From Pollenia angustigena (taxonomy: Eukaryota; Arthropoda; Insecta; Diptera; Polleniidae): a stretch of 64,000 bases of DNA. A model generated the notes under the pieces. The model made no database searches. It was not told the DNA's origin and worked only from the letters and a program-made list of their open reading frames with translations. Location: the NCBI GenBank assembly GCA_930367215.1, contig OV884056.1, positions 51,150,308 to 51,214,307 on the forward strand, given 5' to 3'. Positions 55,740 to 64,000 of the stretch are shown here, piece by piece; within the stretch, counting starts at the first letter, position 1; each line of letters starts with the position of its first letter. The position numbers and the translations under genes are program-made.

Positions 55740-56640
55740 TAAGAATTAAAAGAAACAATAAATTATTCTGCTTTGTTTTTATGGGTTAATTCTCTTAGTT
55801 GTTTAGCAAAATATAAGCAAATATCACCGAAACCGATTTATCGGACACGTGAAATATCGCTGATATATCGGTATATGCATCGATTCCATTTCTAGACAAA
55901 TTACAATGTCATTAAGCTTAACTTTTTTAAAAAAATCAATTTAATTTTGGAAAATTTAAGCTTTAATTTTTAAACAATTTTAAAGACTCCATAATTTTTT
56001 TTTTTTTTTTTTGTCTTTTTTTTATAAACCTAAATATCTGTTATTTCCACATTGGTGTGTATTTTTTTTTTATATTTAAGATACAGCATATAAACTAAAA
56101 AGTAATAAAAAAACCTATAAAATATTTGAAAATAAACTGAAATGCATTAAAACTCAAAATAGTTTTGAAAACTGCACTTTGTGCTGAGTACATAGAAAAA
56201 ATTCAAATAAGAGCATATCAAACTCTCAAATACAGCTGCAAAACTTTTTCTTTTGTAACACACACATAAACATATTTATGCTCACATACTTATATATGAA
56301 TAAATGAATGAATGGATGGATGTTATGTTTGCATTCTTTTTATGACCAATTTTTCCTGGGTTTTTATTCAGAAAATTAAAAAAAAAATTCTTAACTAAAC
56401 CAGAAGTGTATCTAAGTAATACTTCCGTTTTATGTGTTTTTACTTACTTCCGCTTCTTTTTTGGTCTTTCATTTTGTATTTCGAAGAATTAAAATGCAGC
56501 AATTTATACTGCATAACGTTAAGGGCGTAAAAAAAGAGTGGGGGAAGTTAAAATAAAACTAGTTGTAGTAAAGAAGTAAATATTTTCGATACTTAAAACT
56601 TGACATGTTATGTTCTCTCTAAAACTACTTGAGGGAATTG
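55740..56640. other. AT-rich stretch with one possible hAT end
   Basis: Near 55825-55890, ACCGATTTATCGGACACG, TATCGCTGATATATCGGTAT and CATCGATTCC look like the subterminal array of another hAT-type element, but no partner end is visible. Long T run near 55998-56020. Confidence 0.35.
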
Positions 56641-56643
56641 ATT

Positions 56644-56890
56644 AAGGCCCTAATTGTGTAAAACGCAACACAACGCCAAAAATTACTGACCGATTCTCTT
56701 TCAATTTGAAAGCAATGTTATTTCTAATTCTTTCAGTCGATACTGAACGAGACGAAATTATTTTTCGAGTGTTGTAAGGCATTTATTTGAGTTTTCACAA
56801 CGCTGAAAAATAATCTCGATTCGTTCAGTATCGAATGAATATTTTAGAAATAAAATTGCTTTCGAATCGAAAAAGTATTCGATCATGACT
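56644..56890. mobile_element. Left end of the TTAA MITE family joined to a hairpin repeat
   Basis: TTAAGGCCCTAATTGTGTAA and AACGCCAAAAATTA match the end of 28713-28979. From 56685 the text GAAAGCAATGTTATTTCTAA through TCGATACTGAACGA is mirrored at 56810-56885 around a short spacer, forming a hairpin of about 200 bp. Confidence 0.6.
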
Positions 56891-58430
56891 GCCGTATGCA
56901 CTAAATATGGCTGTCGGAAAAAATGTCTGACATCCTTAGCAATGTACAAAATATGAAAAAAATCTGTTAATAAAACAGCAAGAAATAAATACAACCATAT
57001 TGTGATCAAATGGAACCGAAAATAGGCCTTATTTTTTAGAAAAATATCTGTATATGTGTAGAGAAAACATGTTTAGAGAGCATTAGAACTCACTAAGAAG
57101 TGTTTTCGTGTAAGTTTGATATCACATGGATTTGGAGGTAACTAACGTTTATCAACGCAACACCATTTCTAAAAAATTTCAGGACTAATACTCATCTCAT
57201 TTTGGTCGTACTTCCTAATATCCCATTTACAACAACGAACAGCAGTTTTTTGCCGATGATACAATAGTAAAACTTAGTGAATTGGTAAGAGAATGAGAGT
57301 GAGTGTGTGTAAAAACTTTGGAAATATTTTTTTCTTTTGTTCCTTTCTCGAACTTCCTATAGATTACATTTCATTAGAGTATGTTTGTTAAACTTCTGCT
57401 TCAACTGCTGAATATATTTCCATCTATCAGTATTTTGTGATCTGTCGATATATTTATTTTTATTGTGGTTACGTTTTACGACTTTTCACTGGAATGCATC
57501 ATTTCATCATGTTCATCATCAGAATACGAACTGTGTTTCTGTGATGTTGTGCCTTGAGTTCCTTTGAAACAATCAGCCATGCATATAGACAGAAAGACCG
57601 ACAGACAGATAGTCAATGATACAACATGAGTTCGAGTTTGTAGCTGCAGTTTGCCAAAAATCATTAAAAACAAAAGAAGTATTATTTGGCAAAAGGGTCA
57701 TAAAAACTGCACAAATTTACGCAAATTTCTACAATTTATATGGGAATTTTTTTTTTTTTTTTTTCTTTCTAGTTTTTTACATTTTGCTTGTTTTTTCTTC
57801 GTCTTCTTCTTTTGCTGCTGCTGTTTTCGTTGATTTGGTTTTATGATTCTTTTAATACGAGTCTCTTTTTTTCTCCTCTTTTGCAAGGGGATATTTGTTC
57901 TGTATATTTGTTTTATTTCATTTTGGGTATTTTTGTTATTAAAAAGTTTTGCTTTCAAGGATTTAATTTTAATTTTGAAATGAGAATTATTAGTTTTTTA
58001 TGGCTAAGGATTTTTTTCCTGTTTTTCTTGCTTTTAGGAAATAAATGAGGAGTTTTTATTTGTTTTAGAATTAAGTAAACTTTTAGTTAATTTGTTAAAT
58101 AATCTGGTTATTCTTCATTGATATGTTTTTTTTTTAAATAAATTAGAGTTTTTATTTTAAGAAATTGCAGTAAAATGAGTAGAATTTTTTTTATCGACAG
58201 AGTTTTAAACGTTTTAAATAGAAAATAATTAAGACTGCCGGATTCAGTTGATCTCAGGCAACGGCTTATATTAGTATCTCAGGACTAATGAAAGGAAGGT
58301 TTTTCTTACGAAAGGTAAATAATTCCGCCATAAGCTTTCGTTAATCTTTTAAGGTTAGCATACCGTGCAAGGAGTTAAGAAAAAATGGTCCCATAGTTCG
58401 TGAAAGTCGTTATCGATATTCGTAAATGGT
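56891..58430. other. AT-rich stretch, no gene seen
   Basis: Frames at 57476-58048 arise from T/TTC/GCTG simple sequence and show no domain. A long T run lies near 57749-57765. Confidence 0.4.
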
Positions 58431-58434
58431 TTCA

Positions 58435-58660
58435 GAATAATGTGGGTACTGGATTAAATATATTTTTATTGAAGTTTTTGATATTTCAATTAGGTTTAAG
58501 TTCATTAAATTTAATTTTCATTCAATTTTTTTTAGTGACTATAGACTGGCAGGCGCCGCAAACGGCAAAGAATTCTGATGATGAGAATGTGGTTGTTCTC
58601 GAAACTAGTAAATTCGACCCGAGTTCAATCCCGTGTTCAGTCAAGAATAAATTTATCAAA
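58435..58660 (+). repeat. Partial copy of the tRNA-like fold-back family
   Basis: TTTTTGATATTTCAATTAGG, TTTAAGTTCATTAAATTTAA and (after a short gap) GAGTTCAATCCCGTG, then TTCAGTCAAGAATAAA, match the outer arm and the tRNA-like block of the elements at 58664-59441 and 62.1-62.7 kb. It directly abuts the intact fold-back. Confidence 0.6.
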
Positions 58661-58810
58661 AAATAATTGGTATTGTGGTTATTTTGTTGACCTATTTATG
58701 GGTTTTAATTAGGCTTAAGTTCATCAAATTTTCATTAAATTATTTTTATGAAGAAAGGAATTTTACAACATGAGAATTAATTAAAATTGTTATTGATAAT
58801 CTTTCATTCT

Positions 58811-58885
58811 TGACCGTGGCCGGGGCTCGAACCCTGGCCGGCAGGTTACCATGTCATGTTTCGATCGCAACTACTCGATCTCCTC
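58811..58885 (-). other. tRNA-like block, left arm
   Basis: Minus strand: GAGATCGAGTAGTTGCGATC, a spacer, CCGGCCAGGGTTCGAGCCCC and GGCCACGGTC. The B-box GGGTTCGAGCCCC is self-complementary as in a T-arm. No acceptor stem is visible, so it is not a bona fide tRNA. Confidence 0.55.
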
Positions 58886-59197
58886 AGGTGGATTTGCTAT
58901 CTTACACTCGCAGCCACCGACGACTGCTGACATCAATGGTCAAACATCATTCCTTAAACCAAATTGTATTTTAACCTTTGGTAGATCAAAATTTGCTTTC
59001 CTGAATGATTATCCATTTTAATTGATTTAAAAGAAGTAAGGAAAAAACATGTAAAATCAATTAAATCGGATAATCATTCAGGAAAGCAAATTTCGATCTA
59101 CCAAAGGTTAAAATACAATTTGGTTTAAGGATTGATGTTTGACTATTGACGTCAGCAGTCTTCGATGGCTGCGAGTGTAAGATGGCAAATCCATATG

Positions 59198-59270
59198 AGG
59201 AGATCGAGTGGTTGCGATCGAAACATGACATGGTAACCTGCCGGCCACGGTTCGAGCCCCGGCCACGGTC
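59198..59270 (+). other. tRNA-like block, right arm
   Basis: Mirror image of the left-arm block: GAGATCGAGTGGTTGCGATC, then CCGGCCACGGTTCGAGCCCC. A GAGTGGTTGCG A-box-like word is better preserved here than in the left arm. Confidence 0.55.
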
Positions 59271-59444
59271 AAGAATGAAAGATTATCAATAACAATTTTA
59301 ATTCATTTTTATGTTGTAGAATTCCTTTCTTCATAAAAATAATTTAATAAAAATTAAATTTGATGAACTTAAGCCTAATTAAAATATCAAAAACTTAAAT
59401 TAAAAACCAATAGTTTAATGAAAAATCACAATACCAAAATTGAT

Positions 59445-59812
59445 AATATGAGAGTAAGAATTATTTTGTATTTGTATTTCTTTGTCCACGACAATTATTC
59501 GGATTGATGTATTTTACGACTCATTATCGAGTCCTTAGATTAAAAAATATTCCCTGACAATGTAAATCTTGGACCGCAATGAGGTTCAAAAGAGATATAG
59601 GCTACCTTCCTAGACTTCTGAATGCAACGTTAAACGTTTAAATCGAGCAATTACTCGCATACTTTACAACACTGAAAATCAAATGCAATGTAATTTTTTA
59701 TTTTACGAATGCATTGTCAAATCAAAAAATGCGCTTGTTGCCTTTGTTTGCAAATAAGCTGCCAAAAAGATGAGTTTAGGATCGCTATACCTTGTCAAAG
59801 TTGGTAAGGATT
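59445..59812. other. No recognisable feature
   Basis: Ordinary AT-rich sequence. Confidence 0.4.
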
Positions 59813-59814
59813 CG

Positions 59815-60085
59815 TTTGGGAATACAATCGGGCATGTTCTAGAAATCAAAATGAAGTGAAATTCAAATCAAACGAGTTCTTTTCTTCAATTATTTGCAAA
59901 ATGACCGTAGATTCTCTGGTTTTTAGAGTTGTTGTTGTTGTAAAAATAATTGGTACTCGAAGAATGAAGTAGATAAAAAGAAATATTTGTAACTTTCATT
60001 ACAAGGTCCTTTTTAAAATTTGCTGGATTTTTAATCCACTTCATTTCGATTTCTAGAACATGCCCGTATATCGCGTATTCCCAAA
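59815..60085. mobile_element. MITE with GGGAATAC..CGGGCATGTTC arms
   Basis: TTTGGGAATAC then CGGGCATGTTCTAGAAATC and AAATGAAGTG are repeated inverted at the other end (about 60035-60085). The 115-codon minus-strand frame at 59886-60233 crosses it and is not supported as a gene. Confidence 0.65.
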
Positions 60086-60212
60086 TGCATCCGTACAGTA
60101 AAGCAGCATGCGTTTTAGGAAGGCAGCCAAACTCTTTTTGTATATGTGTAGATTTTGAGATAATATGGATTTCAGGCCACCATGGCTTTAGAAAGAACGA
60201 AGAGCTGGGTAT

Positions 60213-61145
60213 ACTGAAAGAAAAATGCTTCATATATTTAATGAATAATTTTCATAAAAAAATTTTCCTTGGGTAAATGAAAATTTTCATTGTTTAAATG
60301 GAATTTCATAGTTATAATGAAATATTTTCGTTAAAATCGCTTCATTGGATTTCGTAATTACGTTAAAAATTTTCATTGGATATTTGGATATATTAAAACT
60401 TAAGTTTGTCCAAGTTAAACAAAAAATTTTAATTGGGAACATAAAAAAACAATATACAAACATAACTATATTCATAAATTAATACAAAATTATAGTTTTC
60501 TTAAAAAATGTTTAATTGTTAAATAAAAAATGAAGGATTTAATAATTTCATACATCTAATGTTACATGTATGCCATTAAATTTATGAAATCAAAAATTTT
60601 TTTTTTTTATGAAAGCAACATATTTCAATAATTGCCTTCATACATTTTCATTATGACAATAAAAATGTCATTATAGTAATGAAACAAAAACGTTCAATCC
60701 ACTTTTAATCAACGTTGTTATTGTTATTATTGACAATTTAATCTCATATTTACGCTCTTAATTGAGTAAAAAACATAGTTTTTTTGTCGAAAAACTACAC
60801 TGCCCCGGTAGACTAGCTGGTAGTGAGCTAGTCTATCAGCACCGAGGTTGCGTGATCGAATCCCGCCAGAGACACAAAAATAATAAAAAATAAAATAAAT
60901 TAAAATAAATTAAGAAAAAATAAAAAAAAAATAATTAAAAAATATAAAAAAATTTTTTTTTTACTTTATTGAAAGTATTCATCCAATGAATAATATTCAT
61001 AGATCTAATGCAATGTTTCATTAAATCCTTTTAATGAAACAGGTTTCATTGATCCAAAGAAGCGCTGCATAGGTTCCTTTTTAATGCAATTTTTCATGGG
61101 ATTAATGTCAAAATTCATTGGTATTGCGAAGGAAATTCTTTCAGT
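60213..61145. mobile_element. ACTGAAAGAA-ended element with central tRNA-like module
   Basis: Ends ACTGAAAGAA and exact complement. Both halves are packed with AATGAA/TTCATT words in the two orientations. The centre (60800-60875) is a GC-richer tRNA-like block followed by A/T-rich runs. No protein coding. The ends belong to the CACWGAAAR group seen at 10.1, 12.3 and 62.7 kb. Confidence 0.65.
60800..60875 (+). other. tRNA-like module inside a TIR element
   Basis: GCCCCGGTAGACTAGCTGG and TAGTGAGCTAGTC form a D-arm-like region with an 8-bp stem (GACTAGCT/AGCTAGTC, loop GGTAGTG). TGATCGAATCCCGC follows as the B-box/T-arm (four of five T-stem pairs). It aligns with the minus-strand block at 37480-37562. 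Confidence 0.55.
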
Positions 61146-61149
61146 GTAG

Positions 61150-61435
61150 GATATCCAAAATTGTTACATACACACCTGAGCATCGTTATCCTAGAGAACG
61201 CTAAACCTTATAAATGTTTAAATTTGATCTCAAAGACTGCTCGTTAGACGAATATGTTTAATGGAAGCAAGATTCTACTGTCGGCAGGATAAGAAAACTC
61301 CTATGGAGAAATCGCAAACCTAATGGAACAAAGTAAATTAAAGGGTTTAAAAAACCAACGCTTAGAAGACTAGTTAATTAAAAGTCGCACGGAATAAAAA
61401 ACTAATTTAGCACGCATAGGACTTTCCAATGACGT
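61150..61435. other. Unassigned, possibly decayed retroelement sequence
   Basis: Lies just upstream of the RT fragment and may be its degraded upstream part; no domain readable. Confidence 0.3.
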
Positions 61436-61439
61436 AATA

Positions 61440-61815
61440 TGTGACTTTAAAGAACATTAACGTTACATCTGGACTGTCACAAGGTAGTTGGTCACCTTGG
61501 ACCAGTACTATTTTCCGTGTTCATTAACAACCTTCCGCAGATAATCGAACGTTCTAATATCTTAATGTATGTAGACGATGTAAAAATTTTTCTAATTTTC
61601 AATCATAAATTTGATTACACCTTTCTTCAAAAGTACTTAGATCCTGTGCATATATGGTGTTATCTGAACTTAATAGAACTTAACTTTAAAAAATGAAAAT
61701 AGAGGAGGTTTTTAGAAGAAGACATGTGGATTTCAATATAAGAAAGTAATTTCCATCTTTAATTTTGGTATTTTGATCGACTCTAAACTTAATTTAATTT
61801 CTAAAAATTAGTATG
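61440..61815 (+). pseudogene. Non-LTR reverse transcriptase palm fragment
   Basis: Plus strand, with one frameshift: SGLSQG then LGPVLFSVFINNLPQI, ERSNILMYVDDVKIF (intact YVDD catalytic box), LQKYLDPVHIWCYLNLIELN and, further on, FGILIDSKLNLISKN. This is the palm and start of thumb of a CR1/Jockey-like retrotransposon, of a type different from the FADD-box elements at 6.5 and 27 kb. Both sides are truncated. The left boundary is unclear; the right merges into the fold-back copy starting about 61.8 kb. Confidence 0.82.
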
Positions 61816-61868
61816 TGGCTATTTTATTTAACTTTTCGTGGTTTTTAGTCCAAATTTTAATATTTTTA

Positions 61869-62086
61869 GGCCCGTTTCCACAACTTACCGAAAGCTAAAG
61901 GTAGGATTTTATCGGCTGTATAAAAAGTGTACCATTATTACAACTTTTATTTTACCTACCAGGTAGGATGAACCTTAATTTACTTTATCGCTCACTTTAG
62001 GTTAAAGTAAAGTATTAATAATGGAACACTTTTTATACGGCCGATAAAATCCTATATTAAGCCTTCGGTAAGTTGTGGCAACGGGG
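61869..62086. mobile_element. TTTA-flanked MITE, GGCCCGTTTCCACAAC ends
   Basis: GCCCGTTTCCACAACTTACC and complement CCCCGTTGCCACAACTTACC start inverted repeats of about 65 bp continuing through GATTTTATCGGC.GTATAAA. TTTA lies on both sides. Inserted in the left arm of the fold-back. Confidence 0.7.
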
Positions 62087-62198
62087 TTTATTAATCAGGC
62101 TAAAGTTCATCAAATTTAATTTTCATTAAATTATTTTTATGAAGACCGGAACTTTACAACATGAAATTAATAAAAATTTGTTGATAATTTTTTATTCA

Positions 62199-62265
62199 TG
62201 ACTGAACTGGGAATCGAATCCAGGTTTTCACGGACAGGTTGGTTAACAGCTTAGGCACGAGCTCT
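62199..62265 (-). other. tRNA-like block, left arm of second fold-back
   Basis: Minus strand: CCTGTCCGTGAAAACCTGG, ATTCGATTCCCAG, TTCAGTC. The T-arm pairs CTGGA/CCCAG with one mismatch around TTCGATT. Confidence 0.55.
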
Positions 62266-62555
62266 ATGTTTACATTTGTTATTCAAGTTGAGCTGAAAAG
62301 GTCGTCGAAAAATAGAAAGACAGAAAAAGGAATAAACAGAAAAATTTACTATGGACTTAAAGAAGAATTCTTGACAAAAAGTATTAAAAACAGAAGTAAG
62401 GATGTTCTTCCCAAAATCATAAATTAAAATGGATAATCATTCACAACAAATTGCGATCCACCAAGTGAAATAACATTTGGTTAAAAGATTGATGTTTGAC
62501 TATTGACTGCCAGCCGCCGTCAATGGCGGTGAGTGTTAAAAGGAAAACACCTCTG

Positions 62556-62633
62556 AAGAGATAGTGATGTTACTATCGAAACATGTCGGGCAGCCTGTCC
62601 GTGAAAATCTGGGTTCGATTCCCAGCTCAGTCC
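62556..62633 (+). other. tRNA-like block, right arm of second fold-back
   Basis: Plus strand: GATAGTGATGTTACTATCG in the D-arm position and CTGGGTTCGATTCCCAG at 62609-62625. The latter is a perfect T-arm: 5-bp stem, 7-base loop TTCGATT and canonical B-box. CTCAGTC follows but no matching 5' acceptor strand is seen. Confidence 0.6.
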
Positions 62634-62682
62634 AGAATGAAAAATTATCAATAAACTTTAATTAATTTCATGTTGTAAAGCT

Positions 62683-63026
62683 CACAGAAAAAACCAACTT
62701 CAATAAACGTATTTGTTAGAAATTTTTACTATTAATTAAATTCCGAACTGATTTTTTACCTGCAAACAAATTGATCATATCAATTAACATATTTGTAAGT
62801 TTAATTAGTATTGTGGTTATAAGTTGTAAGTTTGAGCTTTTCCTGCTGTTCAGTTTCAATCAATAGGTTTAATTGAAATGTGACCACCAGCAAAAGAGGC
62901 TAAAAAAACGAAAACAAAATTCAAAATAAAATATTTTAAGGCAAATTAATTGAAACAATTAAAAAAATTGTTTGAAACAGCATTATTGAATTATTTGAAA
63001 AAATTTTGGTGAAACATTTTTCTGTG
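62683..63026. mobile_element. CACAGAAAAA-ended TIR element
   Basis: CACAGAAAAA at the left and TTTTTCTGTG at the right, 344 bp, inserted into the right arm of the fold-back (host text TGTTGTA... resumes as TTCCTTTCTTC). Interior rich in AATTGAAA/TTTAATTA words. No clear target duplication. Confidence 0.65.
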
Positions 63027-63151
63027 TTCCTTTCTTCATAAAAATAGTTAAATAAAATTGATAAACCCCTGATTTAAAATATTAATGAAGCTAGAGGGGT
63101 GCTTGGTTTTATTAAAAGGTGTTCAAAAGAGTTCATTGATCCTTAAAAAAT

Positions 63152-63352
63152 TTGTGATATTAATTAAAAAATTTATTAAATTTGCACCAGTAAACAAATG
63201 TAATACTATTCATTAAACGTTTAATTCACTTGATTAAACGTTTTATTCACTTGATCCAACATTTAATTCACTTGATTAAACTTTTAATTAAAATTTATTT
63301 AATTTTTGGTTAATGTTTAGTTGGTGAAAAATTTTAGAGAATTTTTTCTGTG
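63152..63352. repeat. TTTAATTCACTTGATTAAAC repeat, copy 2
   Basis: Collinear with 40925-41111, including TTAAATTTGCACCAGTAAA, three CACTTGAT.AAACGTTTA-like units and the ATTTTTTCTGTG end. Confidence 0.7.
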
Positions 63353-64000
63353 TAAATCATCTCTTATTTTCTTAATTTAAAATTAAATAAAAAAATTTAG
63401 GACCAAGAAAGTGGAAATTAAAAATTATTTAATTAAATTAAACAATTTATTTCCGTCCGGGTATTTTCCGAAAAAAATCTAGTACGATGTAAATTGCTAC
63501 GGATATTAACGATCCCATTTATATAGTCATTTAAATTATAAAATTTATGTCTTAATTAAAATCTATGTACGTTTAACAATCTCTACCTTTTTTCACTCAT
63601 TCTTTATAAATTCCTGATAATTCGCACACAAAACTTTAAAAATTTTCTTTTTTAGTAGTAAAATTGTTGACAAGCAAAATTTTCGCATAAAATAACATAA
63701 ACAACAATGAAAAAAAGCTCTAGATTCATAAAAAAAAAATATAAAAATTAACTACACGCAATACAATATAATTTAAACATTTGACAGGATTATGAAATAC
63801 TTCAATATAAACAAAAAAGTTATTATTAAATTAAATACACAACTTAAAATAACACACACTTTGGCATAAAACGGTAGAAAATAAGTTGTAAAAACTGCAG
63901 CATGAAAAGAACTGGCAGCTAAATCGTGTTTATCAACAAAAACACGCATTTAAAAATCGTAAAAAAAATATTATTTGAGAAACAAACTACTGCGACTGCA
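63353..64000. other. AT-rich end of window, no gene seen
   Basis: Nothing supported. Confidence 0.4.

Larger units (their letters stand above)
53748..55740. mobile_element. Outer MITE with GAGGTCCAC arms, split by a hAT element
   Basis: Left GAGGTCCACACC..CGCGTCAATGCGTT and right complement GAGGTCCACA..CGCGTTTAATGCGTT pair as inverted ends. The interior continues (TATGCGTCT) on both sides of the hAT insertion at 53789-55557. Without it the element is about 215 bp. It begins about 20 bp after the neighbouring hAT element. Confidence 0.68.
58664..59441. mobile_element. Fold-back element with a tRNA-like block in each arm
   Basis: Two inverted arms of about 380 bp, more than 90 percent alike by eye, from AATTGGTATTGTG at the tips to AATTGATTT near the centre (about 59035). 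Each arm carries a block resembling a class II (Ser/Leu-like) tRNA: ATCGAGTGGTTGCGATCG (D-arm/A-box-like), then GGTTCGAGCCCCGGCC (B-box/T-arm-like). The blocks read outward: minus strand at 58811-58885, plus strand at 59198-59270. No protein coding. Confidence 0.75.
61800..63065. mobile_element. Second fold-back with tRNA-like blocks, twice interrupted
   Basis: Left arm (to 62265) and right arm (from about 62430) repeat the outline of 58664-59441: AAGTTCATCAAATTTAATTT, TTATTTTTATGAAGA, ACAACATGA.ATTAAT, tRNA-like block, and centrally GGATAATCATTCA. A MITE (61869-62086) interrupts the left arm and a CACAGAAA element (62683-63026) the right arm, after which TTCCTTTCTTCATAAAAATA resumes. The centre encodes a 62-codon frame without domain (62239-62427). 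Confidence 0.7.

Noticed and set aside
57476..57673. Minus-strand frame with a signal-like hydrophobic segment and His/Asp-rich tail
   Set aside because: The hydrophobic part comes from CTGTC.GTCTTTCTGTC simple sequence; no promoter, splice or domain evidence, and it abuts low-complexity DNA.
57616..58048. Several overlapping frames with long Phe, Lys or Gln runs
   Set aside because: They are translations of T/CTT/GCTG simple repeats in both strands.
59886..60233. 115-codon minus-strand frame
   Set aside because: It runs across a MITE boundary and reads through its inverted arm; no domain recognised.
58811..62633. Genuine tRNA genes at the tRNA-like blocks
   Set aside because: No acceptor-stem pairing and irregular D/anticodon arms; only the T-arm/B-box is convincing, so they are annotated as tRNA-like modules only.

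Overview
The window looks like intergenic, repeat-saturated DNA from a higher fly (Brachycera, perhaps a calyptrate such as a blowfly or house-fly relative). It is strongly AT-rich, full of homopolymer runs, and has no long open reading frame that is not transposon-derived. It carries dispersed-repeat signatures common in fly genomes. The species assignment is inference only. I could not recognise one host gene, canonical tRNA, rRNA or CRISPR array in 64 kb; everything identifiable is a mobile element or its relic.

Layout. 0-5 kb: relic of a D41D-type mariner transposase (minus), a small TIR element, a Helentron-like repeat (2005-3817) hosting a hAT-type MITE with an 8-bp target duplication, and a pogo-like element. 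6-9 kb: 3' fragment of a Jockey-clade retrotransposon and a non-autonomous Helitron with internal tandem repeats. 10-16 kb: CACAGAAA-ended elements, TAA-flanked MITEs, a fold-back rich in GATAAAGCCAT units, and a 750-bp TIR element. 16.8-19.4 kb: two diverged direct repeats about 2.1 kb apart. 21-24 kb: hairpin and fold-back repeats. 26-28.4 kb: the largest coding relic, a 5'-truncated Jockey element (endonuclease plus reverse transcriptase) with frameshifts and a mutated catalytic FADD box. 28.7-32.3 kb: MITEs, a broken mariner split by a MITE, a palindromic hairpin and a nested TIR element. 33.6-35 kb: a PIF/Harbinger-like element with a Myb/SANT-like ORF nested in another TIR element. 36.6-37.6 kb: a fold-back with very long arms, next to a tRNA-like module. 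40-42.5 kb: MITE and second Helitron. 44-50 kb: classic mariner relic, a 1.4-kb D41D mariner with an internal tandem duplication, further mariner and MITE pieces, and nested insertions. 53-55.7 kb: two hAT elements with intact 8-bp target duplications, one containing two MITEs and itself sitting inside a third element. 58.4-63.1 kb: inverted-repeat elements carrying tRNA-like (pol III A/B-box-like) modules, a reverse transcriptase fragment and more nested insertions.

How they fit together. Several short non-autonomous families share terminal sequences and target-site type with a larger coding relative in the same window. The clearest case is the TAA-flanked CCCCTATT..CGG MITEs and the Myb/SANT-bearing Harbinger-like element. 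The most unusual signal is the combination of long inverted repeats with tRNA-like modules at 58.4-63 kb. All family calls rest on motif reading by eye; no database search was possible.
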